64,000 nt of DNA from Paenibacillaceae bacterium (GTDB lineage Bacteria > Bacillota > Clostridia > Lachnospirales > Lachnospiraceae). The notes beneath the pieces were generated by a model. That model saw nothing but the letters and a program-made list of their open reading frames with translations, did no database searches and was not told the DNA's origin. Every line of letters begins with the position of its first letter. Positions within the stretch are counted from its first letter, which is position 1. A program made the position numbers and the translations under genes. The stretch is taken from positions 42,502 to 106,501 of the forward strand of contig SVDU01000019.1 of NCBI GenBank assembly GCA_015057705.1. Direction: 5' to 3'. Below are positions 46,396-55,961 of this stretch, one piece after another.

Positions 46396-47213
46396 TGGAA
46401 AAGAGATTATTGGACCATACAGAAAAGAAAGTATTAAAATCCATGTTTATCCGTTCTCACTTAACCTTCCTGTCTTTCAATATGACAAAGATGGAGGCCA
46501 ATGGCTTTACGACCACCATGCAGCCAGCCATTGAAGAGGTTTATAAGGACGATCCGGATGGAAAAAAAGAGGCATATGCACGCCATCAGAACTTTTTTAA
46601 CACCCATGCAGTTCCGTTCTCCTTTATCGCAGGATTATCCTATGCCATGGAGAAAGAGCACAAAGAAAAGAGTTCCGTTGATGGTAAAACCATTGAAAGC
46701 ATCAAGGCGGCTTTGATGGGACCAACGGCTGGTATGTTCGATTCCCTGTTCTTTAACTGTCTTAGAATCATTGCAGCCGGAGTAGCCATTGGACTTTGTT
46801 CACAGGGAAACTTCTTGGGAGTTCCGATTTTCATTCTCCTTTATGGAGTGACCCAGTCTGTATTAAAATATTTCTGTGTGAAATTCGGATATATCTATGG
46901 AACCTCATTTATAGACAAGGTTTTCAGCTCCGGATTAATGCCGGCTCTTAGAAAGTCAGCTTCTATTTTAGGAGTCATGATGGTTGGAGCCATGACAGCG
47001 GGAATTGTCAATGTTCCACTTAACTGGACGATTCACATGGGCCAGACTTCCGTAGTGGTGGCAGATGTGTTAAACTCCATCTTTCCAGGTATTTTAAGCA
47101 TCATTCTGGTACTGTTTTTGATGAGTCTCATTAAAAAGGGAAGACGTCCGGTGCAGTTGATCGTTGGAATCTTCGCCATTGCCTTTATCGGAGCCTTTAT
47201 TGGGATTTTTTAA
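46395..47213 (+). CDS. PTS mannose-family EIID component
   Basis: The 272-residue protein has a soluble N-terminal part (LTFLSFNMTKMEANGFTTTM, then HQNFFNTHA, the EIID signature). Membrane helices follow in the C-terminal half (MGPTAGMFDSLFFN onward). It pairs with EIIC to form the transporter. The neighbours NagA and ChbG point to an N-acetylhexosamine or chitooligosaccharide-type substrate rather than mannose. The substrate is inferred from context. Confidence 0.92.
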   Translation: MEKRLLDHTEKKVLKSMFIRSHLTFLSFNMTKMEANGFTTTMQPAIEEVYKDDPDGKKEAYARHQNFFNTHAVPFSFIAGLSYAMEKEHKEKSSVDGKTIESIKAALMGPTAGMFDSLFFNCLRIIAAGVAIGLCSQGNFLGVPIFILLYGVTQSVLKYFCVKFGYIYGTSFIDKVFSSGLMPALRKSASILGVMMVGAMTAGIVNVPLNWTIHMGQTSVVVADVLNSIFPGILSIILVLFLMSLIKKGRRPVQLIVGIFAIAFIGAFIGIF

Positions 47214-47230
47214 TCTGGAAAGGACAGCCA

Positions 47231-48421
47231 ATGATAATCAAATCAAAACGAATTTATATGGAGGATGGCTTAAAGGATGGATTCCTTGTAATTGAGGAAG
47301 GGAAGATAAAAGAATTTATGGAAAGTACTGATGCACAGGACGTGATTGATTATGGAAATATGAGGATTATACCGGGGATTTTTGATACCCACAATCACGG
47401 AACCTGCGGCTACGGGCTTATGGATAAAGGAACAAGGGAAACCATAGCCGGATATTTAATAGGCTGTGCATCCCAGGGAATCACCGGTGTATTCCCCGCC
47501 GCCGGTCTTTCCATGATCTCTGCTGTCGCCGACGCGGCGGCAGAGAATTTAAAAGGAGCTCAGATACTGGGGATACACAGTGAAGGACCGTGGTTAAATC
47601 GTACTGGGGAAAAGGGAATTAAGACTGGCTGGCCTGAGGTGTCAATTGATACTGCAAAGCAGATGGTTACGGATGGGAAAGGACTGTTAAAGCTGGTTGC
47701 CCTTGCTCCTGAGATACCGGGAATAGATCCGGTGATCGAATATTTTTTATCAGAAGGAATTACCCTTGCTCTTGCGCACAGTGACGCCAATTATGAAGAG
47801 GCAAAAAGGGCATATAAAAAGGGATTTTCCGTATCGACTCATACGGGTAATGTAATGACTGGCATGCACCACAGAGATGTGGGAGGGCTGGGAGCAGCAC
47901 TATTAAATGATGAGGTGGCAAGTGAGGTAATCTGTGACGGTATGCACATTTGTCCGGAGATGCTTCAGATTTATTTTAAGATTAAGAAACCGGAACATTT
48001 CATGATGATATCGGACTGTACGCCGTTTTCCGGTGCTCCGGAAGGAAGCTACCTGGGCTTTGAACAGGGAATGACAATCAATGTATCAAAAGACGGGTTT
48101 GTGTTAACCGATACCGGACGTCTGATGGGTTCCAGCCAGCCTGTTCTATACGGGATAAGTGTGCTGACAGAAAAACTGGGTATGCCCATGGAAACCGTTT
48201 GGCCCATGTTTTCCTTAAATCCTTGCAGAAAGTATGGCTTTGATAAGGAGAAAGGTTCCATAAGAGCAGGAAAAGATACAAATTTTACTGTCATAACCGA
48301 TGATTACCGGGCTGCCGCAACATATGTAATGGGCAGGAATGTATACGATATGAATGAAGGGCCTGTTTTTAATCCGGATTTCTTAAAGGAATGGGGACGG
48401 GAGGAGATACCGCATGAGTAA
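47231..48421 (+). CDS. nagA: N-acetylglucosamine-6-phosphate deacetylase
   Basis: The 396-residue metal-dependent amidohydrolase has DTHNHG for metal binding, IHSEGPWLN with the metal-ligand Glu, LAHSDANYEE and STHTGNVMTGMHHRD with His ligands. The catalytic Asp is in MISDCTPFSG. It removes the acetyl group from GlcNAc-6-P (or GalNAc-6-P) made by the PTS, giving glucosamine-6-P for glycolysis. It overlaps the next gene by 8 bases. Confidence 0.93.
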   Translation: MIIKSKRIYMEDGLKDGFLVIEEGKIKEFMESTDAQDVIDYGNMRIIPGIFDTHNHGTCGYGLMDKGTRETIAGYLIGCASQGITGVFPAAGLSMISAVADAAAENLKGAQILGIHSEGPWLNRTGEKGIKTGWPEVSIDTAKQMVTDGKGLLKLVALAPEIPGIDPVIEYFLSEGITLALAHSDANYEEAKRAYKKGFSVSTHTGNVMTGMHHRDVGGLGAALLNDEVASEVICDGMHICPEMLQIYFKIKKPEHFMMISDCTPFSGAPEGSYLGFEQGMTINVSKDGFVLTDTGRLMGSSQPVLYGISVLTEKLGMPMETVWPMFSLNPCRKYGFDKEKGSIRAGKDTNFTVITDDYRAAATYVMGRNVYDMNEGPVFNPDFLKEWGREEIPHE

Positions 48422-49217
48422 AAAACTGATTGTATCAGCCGATGATTTCGGCTTCAGCAAAGGCTATAACTACGGGGCAGTGAATGCTTACCGGGAAGGA
48501 ATCGTAACGGTACTCTCTCTTATGAGTAATATGGAAGCAGCTCCTCACGGAGTGGAGCTTGCAAAGAAAGAGGTACCGGAGGCAAATCTGGTTGTGCACA
48601 CCAATTTTGTTCAGGGAAAGCCGGTGAGTAATCCGGATTTGATTCCATCACTTGTGGATAAAAACGGGGAGTTTTACCGCTCTTACAAATGGAAAGGAGA
48701 GGATGAATCAGACCAGAAATGTGTGGGAGATATTGTGGTTACAGCGGAGGATTGTTATAAGGAAACAGCAGCCCAGATAAAACGGTTTGAAGAACTGACC
48801 GGGCATCTGCCCAATCATTTTGAAGGTCATTCAGTCATTAATAAAAACGTCTGCAAGGGATTTCATCAGGCGGCAGCAGAGTTCCAGATCCATTGCATGA
48901 CAGAGCCGGAGGTGGAGACAGACCGGTGGTATCCGGTTCATGAGATTATGACGGGCAATCCTATGGCTATGGAAATTTTAAACAGAGGCTGTACGCCTCA
49001 GGATTTTTTTGAAGACCGGTTTGGGATTTTAACCAGCCCCTTTGAATTTAACATTATTCATCTCCACCCGGGATATGTGGATGCCTACATTCTCGATCAT
49101 TCTTCCCTGACAACAGCAAGATGCAGGGATTTGGAGACAGCCTGTGACCCTGCTGTGAGACAGTGGCTGAGGGATCATGATGTGGAGCTGGTGGATTTTA
49201 CGGCTGTATATAAGTAA
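48414..49217 (+). CDS. chbG: ChbG/HpnK-family carbohydrate deacetylase
   Basis: The 267-residue YdjC-fold deacetylase has SADDFGFSKGYNYG with the catalytic and metal Asp residues. NHFEGHSVINK has His ligands, and HLHPGYVD completes the site. Known ChbG removes one acetyl group from phosphorylated chitobiose or chitooligosaccharides. With NagA and the PTS this suggests uptake of amino-sugar oligosaccharides. The substrate preference is not certain. It ends the operon before a long hairpin. Confidence 0.88.
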   Translation: MSKKLIVSADDFGFSKGYNYGAVNAYREGIVTVLSLMSNMEAAPHGVELAKKEVPEANLVVHTNFVQGKPVSNPDLIPSLVDKNGEFYRSYKWKGEDESDQKCVGDIVVTAEDCYKETAAQIKRFEELTGHLPNHFEGHSVINKNVCKGFHQAAAEFQIHCMTEPEVETDRWYPVHEIMTGNPMAMEILNRGCTPQDFFEDRFGILTSPFEFNIIHLHPGYVDAYILDHSSLTTARCRDLETACDPAVRQWLRDHDVELVDFTAVYK

Positions 49218-49231
49218 AGAACAACGAAAAG

Positions 49232-49290
49232 AGATCATCTGCACAGAGGTTTCCTGTATTTAAGGGGAAGCCTCTGTTTGCAGATGATCT
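49232..49290. terminator. Long bidirectional hairpin between chbG and the AraC gene
   Basis: AGATCATCTGC plus CAGAGGTTTCC pairs with GGAAGCCTCTG plus GCAGATGATCT, an almost perfect stem of over 20 bp. T-rich sequence follows to the right and A-rich to the left. It serves both convergent genes. Confidence 0.8.
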
Positions 49291-50327
49291 TAATTTATGA
49301 CACCGCTGGTTTTATTCATTCGATATTCTTTAGGACTACAGCCGTAGTGGTCCTGAAATTTCTGATAAAAAAAGCTGATATTCTCATAACCGGCTTCGTT
49401 TGCAATTTCTGTAACTGACATATTTGTATTTCTCAAAAATTTAGCAGCGTATTTTAATTTCTGTGACTGTACCAGTTGTTTGTAGGTCATGCCGGTATGT
49501 TTCTTAATAAGAAAGGTGAGATAGTTGGGGCTTAAATGGAAAAAAGCAGCGACTGAATTTAACGAGCAGCTTTTAAAATTTATTTCAATAAAACGGATGA
49601 TACTAAGGATAGAAGGCGTATCGGATTCATTTTCCTCCTGAACCAGCTGGTTTTTATATACATTAATCAGCTCGGCTATAATCAAACTGAACAGATTTTT
49701 TATAAAATCGGTGGAATTGACAGAAGGGTCAAAGCATTCACATAAAAGTTCCTGAGTAAATAACTGCGTTCTTCTGCTGTTTTCCGATTGAAACAATAAG
49801 TATTTATTTTCATGGCTTTTTTCGTTCATGACATTGATAAAAAAGTGAGATAGGATACTGTCTGTGGAGAAATGATCCAGAAGATTTTCCCGCAGATATT
49901 TTTTTGACACCATGAAACTGATCATAATATCATCCTCGCCAGTCTCTTTTATGGAGTGGGGAACATTTGGTTCAATAATCAGCACCTGCCCCTTTTTTAA
50001 GGTGATATCTGTGTTTTTGATGGTCTGAGGGCAAATGCCGGAATAAACGTAGTTAATCTCAACATAATCGTGAACATGTACTGGTACCGGAATAAACCGG
50101 GAATTTTTTTTTATGCTGATATCCAGAGAAGTGGTTTGCCAGCCGGATAAAACGCCCTGTTTTCCTAATCTGTTATTTTTTTCTTCAAAGTAGATGCAAT
50201 TGACGTTTTCTCCGCCGATCCTGATTTTGGGCATGTGGTCCCAAAAGTCCGGAATGTATCCGCTCTTATATCTTTCCTCGCTTGAGCTTAGGCTTCGAAG
50301 TGTCAGATCAAGGCTGTTTATATCCAT
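49290..50327 (-). CDS. AraC-family transcriptional regulator
   Basis: The 345-residue protein has an N-terminal cupin sensor domain (VPVHVHDYVEINYVYSG, then LIIEPNVPHSI). A C-terminal double HTH follows (LNSVAAFFHLSPNYLTFLIK and MSVTEIANEAGYENISFFYQ). Such regulators respond to sugars. It is divergent from the second PTS permease and the large glycosidase and likely activates them. The ATG at 50327 is chosen because AAGGAG lies 6 bases before it. Confidence 0.9.
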   Translation of the reverse strand: MDINSLDLTLRSLSSSEERYKSGYIPDFWDHMPKIRIGGENVNCIYFEEKNNRLGKQGVLSGWQTTSLDISIKKNSRFIPVPVHVHDYVEINYVYSGICPQTIKNTDITLKKGQVLIIEPNVPHSIKETGEDDIMISFMVSKKYLRENLLDHFSTDSILSHFFINVMNEKSHENKYLLFQSENSRRTQLFTQELLCECFDPSVNSTDFIKNLFSLIIAELINVYKNQLVQEENESDTPSILSIIRFIEINFKSCSLNSVAAFFHLSPNYLTFLIKKHTGMTYKQLVQSQKLKYAAKFLRNTNMSVTEIANEAGYENISFFYQKFQDHYGCSPKEYRMNKTSGVIN

Positions 50328-50505
50328 ATGATTCTCCTTAGGGGTGACTGTGTGAAAAAATAGTGTATAGGACAAGTATATGCTCCATCGTTAGTTTGGT
50401 CAATAAACAAAAGTGGTTTCGTTATTATTATAAGCATTCACGTATGGTAGTATAAAAATACAAAGTACTCAGACACTATTTTGGAGAGAGAAGGAGAAGA
50501 TGAAT

Positions 50506-51894
50506 ATGGGAAAAATCAGCTATACTCAGTTGGCATCAGATCTTGTCAGATTGGTTGGTGGCAGGGATAATATAATCAGTGTCACCAATTGTATGACCCG
50601 GCTGCGGTTTGTCTTGAAGGATGAAAATGCTGCAAAAACAGATGAGATAAAAGCAGTTAAGGATGTAAAAGGGGTAGTCCGGCAGGGAGGACAGTATCAG
50701 ATTATTATTGGCACTCATGTTAACACAGTAATTGCAGATGTAAAAAAAGAGGCGGGGATCTCGGAGGGTGAAGAAAAAACTGATATGAAGCTTTTAAAGG
50801 ATGGCAATCTGTTTGACCGGATTTTTAAAATTATCAGTGGTTGTATTATGCCTATGATCGGAGTTATGGTCGCTTCCGGTATGATTAAAGGTCTGCTTGC
50901 AGTTCTGACAACTGCTAAAGTGCTTCAGGCCACAGACGGAACCTATATGATTTTATATGCAGCTGCCAATTCTATCATGTATTTTCTGCCAGTCGTTGTA
51001 GGCTTTAATGCAGGAAAGGTATTTGGCTGCAATCAGTTTGTCACTGCTATCATCGGGGCTTCTCTGATTTATCCGGATATCATTGCAACCCAGACAGCGG
51101 GCACAGCGCTGACCTTCTTAAAGATACCGGTTACTCTCATTAATTATAGCGGCAGCTTACTTCCTGTTGTGGCGGCATCTTGGGTTGCCTCTAAAATCGA
51201 GAAGGGAGCAAAAAGAATCATTCCCCAGATGGTACAGCTGTTTTTTGTACCGACAATTGTTCTTATGGTTACTGTGCCGCTGTCCTATCTGGTAATCGGA
51301 CCTGTTATGACCTATGTATCCAATGTCTTGAGTGCGGGAGTTATGTTCATATTTAATCATGTTCCGGTTCTGGGTGGCGTATTGTTCGGCGCATTCTGGC
51401 AGCTCATTGTTCTTTTGGGATTACATTCTGCTTTTATACCGGTATTGATGAATAATTTATTTACTTTGGGAAGTGATCCCGTCAATGCCGTATTAGGACT
51501 TACTGTCTGGGCACTGGCCGGCGTATCACTTGGATATGCGTTAAGGTCAAAGGATAAGGAGAAGAAATCCCTGGGGTTTGGAAATCTGGTATCCTGCCTG
51601 TTCGGTATCACGGAACCCACCATTTATTCCATCGCGCTTCCCAATTTTAAATTATTTATTGCAGCTTTTGTGGGAGGAGGCGTTGGTGGCGGAATTATGG
51701 CAGGACTTGGAGGCAGAATGTATTCATTCATTGGAGATGGAATCTTTCGTTTTCCGGCTATGATTAATCCAAAAGGTCTGGATATCAGCTTTTATGGTTT
51801 TGCCTTATGTGCAGCCGTATCTTTTCTAATATCAGCAGTCCTTGCATTTATACTGGCTGGAGAGGATACAGATAAAACGGATCGGAGTAAATGA
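50506..51894 (+). CDS. PTS beta-glucoside-superfamily EIIBC permease
   Basis: The 462-residue permease has an N-terminal EIIB domain with phospho-Cys29 in VTNCMTRLRF. An EIIC domain of about ten helices (about 105-455) follows, with FGITEPTIYSI. No EIIA domain is fused. AAGGAG sits 9 bases before the ATG at 50506, and an ATG at 50500 is closer than usual. The partner gene is an unphosphorylated-type GH106-like enzyme and not a GH1, so the substrate is probably not an ordinary beta-glucoside. Confidence 0.92.
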   Translation: MGKISYTQLASDLVRLVGGRDNIISVTNCMTRLRFVLKDENAAKTDEIKAVKDVKGVVRQGGQYQIIIGTHVNTVIADVKKEAGISEGEEKTDMKLLKDGNLFDRIFKIISGCIMPMIGVMVASGMIKGLLAVLTTAKVLQATDGTYMILYAAANSIMYFLPVVVGFNAGKVFGCNQFVTAIIGASLIYPDIIATQTAGTALTFLKIPVTLINYSGSLLPVVAASWVASKIEKGAKRIIPQMVQLFFVPTIVLMVTVPLSYLVIGPVMTYVSNVLSAGVMFIFNHVPVLGGVLFGAFWQLIVLLGLHSAFIPVLMNNLFTLGSDPVNAVLGLTVWALAGVSLGYALRSKDKEKKSLGFGNLVSCLFGITEPTIYSIALPNFKLFIAAFVGGGVGGGIMAGLGGRMYSFIGDGIFRFPAMINPKGLDISFYGFALCAAVSFLISAVLAFILAGEDTDKTDRSK

Positions 51895-51896
51895 TC

Positions 51897-54488
51897 ATGT
51901 ACAGAAAAATAAACGATATTTTAAATGGGAAGATGGAAAACAGTTTTTATCCATTCTTCTGGCAGCACGGGGAAACAGAGGCTATGCTACGCCAATATAT
52001 GGAAAAGATACAGGAAAGCGGAATGAATGCAGTGTGTATCGAAGCCAGGCCACATCCGGATTTTCTGGGTGAAAAATGGTGGACTGATTTAGATATTATA
52101 TTAGATGAAGCAAGAAAACGGGATATGAAATTGTGGATTCTTGATGATTCCCATTTCCCCACAGGATATGCCAATGGTGCCATAAAAGAAAAATATCCGG
52201 AACATAGAAAATGGTATCTTTACATGCGCCGCTTTGATGCTCCAGGGCCTGTGAAAGGAGCCAGAATTAACATCAGTTATCTAGCAGGACGGCCATGGGA
52301 TGGTGTCAGTGAGGATATCAATCATGTAATTGGCGTTTACATGGCAAAACGTGTGAGTGACCGGAATACTGGCAGAGAAGAGATTATGATTGATACGCTG
52401 AAGGATATAACAGGTGCGTACAAGGACGGTATTATAACCATTGATATTCCGGAAGGTGCTTATCGCATATTTACAGTATATTATACCAGAAACGGGGGAG
52501 AGGAATCCACGACTGATTACTTGAATCCACTGTCTGCGGCAGCCACTGAAGTTCTGGTCAAAACAGTTTATGAACCTCATTATGAAAAATATAAAGAGGA
52601 TTTTGGTAAAACAATTACAGGATTTTTTTCTGATGAGCCAAGGTTTGGAAATAAAAAAGGATTTATGGCCGGCATAGGGCAGGATATGGTTCTTCCATGG
52701 AGGCTTGAGCTTGAGAAGGAGCTTCCTTTTGAAATGAAGTATCTTCCCCTACTGTGGGTGCAGGGAGAGGAAATGGAAGGGGAAATCCGCTATCAGTACA
52801 TGAATCTTATTACAAGATTATATCACGAGAACTTCACAGGTGTGCTGGCGGCATGGTGTCATGACAGGGGTATCAGCTACCTGGGGCACAATATAGAAGA
52901 CAACGGTGCTCATGCCAGGCTGGGATACGGAACCGGTCATTACTTCCGAGGGCAGACAGAACAGGATTATTCAGGAATCGATGTAATAGGAACTCAGATT
53001 GTTCCGGGAATGCCGTATCATCATGATTCTTTTTCCACAGGCGGTTGTGACGGGGAGTTTTATCATTTTGCCCTTGCAAAGATGGGGGCTTCCGCTGCCC
53101 ATCTGGATCCGGTGAAAAAAGGCCGGGCGATGTGTGAGGCGTTCGGTGCGTATGGCTGGAATGAGGGGCTGAAGCTGATGAAATGGATTACCGATCATCT
53201 GGTTGTGAGGGGGATTAATTATCTGGTTCCCCATGCATTTAGTCCCAGGGAATTTCCGGATTGGGACTGCCCACCCCATTTTTATGCCCAGGGGCATAAT
53301 CCGCAGTTTCGGTATTTCAGTGTTTATAGTAATTATGCAAACCGTCTTATGAACCTGTTTCAAAATGGAGTTCATAAAGCACCAGCCGCGGTTTTATATC
53401 CGGCAGAGCAGGAATGGGCAGGGAACTATATGCCGGTGGAAAAACCGGTGCGGGAACTGCTGGAGCATCAGATTGACTGTGATATTGTACCCGCTGATTA
53501 TCTTTTAGATGCGGTGGTGGAAGAGAATAGGCTGAAGATTCATAAGGAGTATTTTAAGACTTTAATTATCCCTTATGGTGAGGCGATCCCTGTATACGTA
53601 GTGAGGAAAGCTATGGAATATGCACAGTCAGGATTGCGGGTGATATTTCTTCAGGACTATCCGTCAAGAACGCTTGGAGGGGAACTGTCAGAGGAAGAAT
53701 GGCTTACGCTGAAGCAAGTCTGCCTGATAGGAGCTGTCAGTGATTTGGCAGACCTGTGCAGGGATCTTGCAGAGATAAGGCTTAAATCCCCTTACCGAGA
53801 ATTGGTTTATTATCATTATGAGCAGGGGACAGAGAATTGGATGTTTTTTAATGAACATTTGTCAAGAACTGTTGATACAACGATAGAAATTCCGGATACT
53901 GCTTATGCATACTGCTATGACGCATTTTCCAATACGCTGTATAAAATGGAAAAAGGAGAATCCGGTTATCGGCTTAAATTGGCTCCTTATGAATCCTGCG
54001 TCTGGATTTTTTCGGAACAACCTATAGCAGATGCGAAAGAAACGGTAAAATCAGTGTGCCATGGAAAACCGCAGCAATTGATGGCAGAGTGGAAGGTTTC
54101 TTTTGCAGACAGCTTCTCTTACCCGGATTTTAAAGAGACGCTGCCGGTTAGAGAATCGGTTACGGTAAATATGATTGATGGATATGAGGATAAATGTGGG
54201 ACAGTATCGTATGAGACGGTTTTTACCATTGAGGAAGCGTTTGGTGATGTGTTTCTGGATTTAGGGACTGTTTATGAAATTGCGGAAGTATTTGTAAATA
54301 ACAAAACTGCTGGGGTGAAATTGTGCCCACCCTATGTATTTGATTTAACTGGATTGGTGGAACAGGGGGAGCACTTACTGAGGGTGGAGGTGACCAATAC
54401 TTTGGGGACACAGATCAGGGATGGTTTGTCTCAATATCTGGTTATTGAACCATTTGGTATAGAGGGGCCGGTTACACTTTTTACTTAG
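51897..54488 (+). CDS. Large glycoside hydrolase, GH106-like (alpha-L-rhamnosidase type)
   Basis: The 864-residue protein lacks a signal peptide. The N-terminal barrel shows PFFWQHGETEAML, then WWTDLDIILDEARKRDMKLW and ILDDSHFPTGYANG. A FFSDEPRFGNKKG stretch (about 245) carries acidic candidates, and LGHNIEDNGAH follows later. The C-terminal part ends in a GH2-type sugar-binding fold (DLTGLVEQGEHLLRVEVTNT). These resemble GH106 rhamnosidase relatives, but the family assignment is moderate. It is adjacent to the PTS permease by two bases and under the same AraC gene. GGAG supports the ATG at 51897. Confidence 0.65.
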   Translation: MYRKINDILNGKMENSFYPFFWQHGETEAMLRQYMEKIQESGMNAVCIEARPHPDFLGEKWWTDLDIILDEARKRDMKLWILDDSHFPTGYANGAIKEKYPEHRKWYLYMRRFDAPGPVKGARINISYLAGRPWDGVSEDINHVIGVYMAKRVSDRNTGREEIMIDTLKDITGAYKDGIITIDIPEGAYRIFTVYYTRNGGEESTTDYLNPLSAAATEVLVKTVYEPHYEKYKEDFGKTITGFFSDEPRFGNKKGFMAGIGQDMVLPWRLELEKELPFEMKYLPLLWVQGEEMEGEIRYQYMNLITRLYHENFTGVLAAWCHDRGISYLGHNIEDNGAHARLGYGTGHYFRGQTEQDYSGIDVIGTQIVPGMPYHHDSFSTGGCDGEFYHFALAKMGASAAHLDPVKKGRAMCEAFGAYGWNEGLKLMKWITDHLVVRGINYLVPHAFSPREFPDWDCPPHFYAQGHNPQFRYFSVYSNYANRLMNLFQNGVHKAPAAVLYPAEQEWAGNYMPVEKPVRELLEHQIDCDIVPADYLLDAVVEENRLKIHKEYFKTLIIPYGEAIPVYVVRKAMEYAQSGLRVIFLQDYPSRTLGGELSEEEWLTLKQVCLIGAVSDLADLCRDLAEIRLKSPYRELVYYHYEQGTENWMFFNEHLSRTVDTTIEIPDTAYAYCYDAFSNTLYKMEKGESGYRLKLAPYESCVWIFSEQPIADAKETVKSVCHGKPQQLMAEWKVSFADSFSYPDFKETLPVRESVTVNMIDGYEDKCGTVSYETVFTIEEAFGDVFLDLGTVYEIAEVFVNNKTAGVKLCPPYVFDLTGLVEQGEHLLRVEVTNTLGTQIRDGLSQYLVIEPFGIEGPVTLFT

Positions 54489-54548
54489 AATTAAAGGTCG
54501 GAAAAATGCTGTTGGAAAATGAGTTGTCATAACTTAATTATTATATTG

Positions 54549-54573
54549 GCGGGCGCTTCGGCACCCGTCTTTC
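54549..54573 (+). terminator. Terminator after the GH106-like gene
   Basis: CGGGCG pairs with CACCCG (one mismatch) around a CTTCGG loop, followed by TCTTTC. It is short but has a stable tetraloop-like tip. Confidence 0.65.
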
Positions 54574-54655
54574 ATTGTTTTACTCTTTAATGAGAAGGAC
54601 ATTATAGAATGGAAAAGGTAAAGTAGTGTAAAAAGTACCTTTGAATAATAATTTG

Positions 54656-55064
54656 TCAGTACCCCATTTCATTTCTAAATTCAATGATAGTACCTTCCGG
54701 AGCCATCATTTTAAATAATTTACCACCATTCACTTCATAAATTTCATTTGCGCCATGCTTGATAAATGAATGGGCTCCTTTTTCAATGAATTCATAATAT
54801 AATTGATTGATATCATTTACCCAAAGGCAAATATGAGAAACACCTGTATGCTCATCATCTATTTTTTCAAACTGTTGTTCTTTCTTTGGTGTTTGCAATT
54901 CAATACAAAGACTGTCATTTTTAATCCATGTATTATACTCTCTTCCATGGAAATCAGGTGTTTCCTCTATTATTTCCATATCAAGCATTTTACAATAAAA
55001 TTTTAACGACTCCTCATAGTGGTTAGTTTGTATACAAATATGGTGAAGAAAACTTTTTTTTCAT
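54656..55064 (-). pseudogene. VOC/glyoxalase-family protein gene, frameshifted in a poly-A tract
   Basis: The 3' part (from 54988) encodes MLDMEIIEETPDFHGREY and a full C-terminal VOC half with GVSHICLWVND and a metal Glu in GTIIEFRNE. Upstream, the same frame continues without a start as FLHHICIQTNHYEESLKFYC, the typical VOC N-terminus. The only plausible start (ATG at 55064) is one base out of frame because of an eight-A run (55061-55054). With seven A it would read MKKSFLHHIC and give an intact protein of about 135 residues. It is either a genuine pseudogene, a slippage-type switch or a sequencing error. Confidence 0.75.
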
Positions 55065-55177
55065 TATATATAATCATCCCCTCTTCTTACTCATTGCAGT
55101 ATTCCCCAGGCATTGCTTTTGGCGGTTTCCGTTTGTACTGCCCAATGATTGAAAACCAGCCATTCTGCAAATGCCTC

Positions 55178-55726
55178 TTATTCATTCATATCATGGTTTA
55201 ATAATACCATATGAAGGTGATCTTCCCATTTCCCGTTAATTTTTAAGTACTGTGGGGAAAGACCTTCTTCCTGAAAGCCAAGCTTTTGCGTCACCTTCAG
55301 GGATCTGAGATTTCGTGGCATAATACTGGCTTCAATCCGGTGAAGACCGTAGTCCTGAAACATAATTTCAATTCCTTTTTTCACAGCTTCTGTCATATAA
55401 CCCATATTAATTTCATCTTTATCCAGGTTATACCCAAGAAAGCAGGAGAGAAATACTCCTTTTACAATATTACTGAATGTCAGGGCACCGATCACCTTGT
55501 CTTCCTCCCCTTTTTTGGAGATCCACAGTTTTAATGCATTGCTGTCTGCGATCTGGTTTTCCAGCTGTTTCTCCTGATATTCCGTGGTGTAATACTCTTC
55601 GGGTCTTACAGGTTCCCATTCCGATAAAAATTCCCGGTTTTTTATATAATAGTCTGTAATCATGGGTGCAAATGACAGTTCTGGTGTTCTTAGTAAAAGC
55701 CGTTGAGTTTCATAAAATGTTGACAT
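55178..55726 (-). CDS. GNAT-family N-acetyltransferase (RimJ/RimL type)
   Basis: The 182-residue protein has TQRLLLRTPELSFAPMITDY and INMGYMTEAVKKGIEIMFQD (acetyl-CoA region). NLRSLKVTQKLGFQEEG is the family's C-terminal acetyl-CoA contact motif. Members acetylate ribosomal proteins or small amines, and the target here is unknown. The ATG at 55726 follows AGGAGG at 5 bases. It is the last gene before the AT-rich NACHT gene and points away from it. Confidence 0.88.
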   Translation of the reverse strand: MSTFYETQRLLLRTPELSFAPMITDYYIKNREFLSEWEPVRPEEYYTTEYQEKQLENQIADSNALKLWISKKGEEDKVIGALTFSNIVKGVFLSCFLGYNLDKDEINMGYMTEAVKKGIEIMFQDYGLHRIEASIMPRNLRSLKVTQKLGFQEEGLSPQYLKINGKWEDHLHMVLLNHDMNE

Positions 55727-55903
55727 GTTTTCCTCCTGTTGTATTAAAAAGTTGGATTGAAATTTTAACATAAATAGTTTGGAGTGTCAAGAATATTTAA
55801 AAGCTCCCTCCTGTTTAAAATGAAAATTAAATTATTCCAGATCCAAAGTTTTGTTTATTTAAGTTCTGAAATACTATAGATTATTTATTTTTTTAATCAA
55901 TTA

Positions 55904-55912
55904 TGCTAAAAT
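55904..55912 (+). promoter_or_regulatory. Extended -10 promoter of the NACHT gene
   Basis: TGCTAAAAT, an extended -10 in a very AT-rich region, 50 bases before the start codon. No clear -35. Confidence 0.5.
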
Positions 55913-55961
55913 ATATAGAGATTGTAAAATAATATATTATAAGGAGAGATGTGGGGTACAA

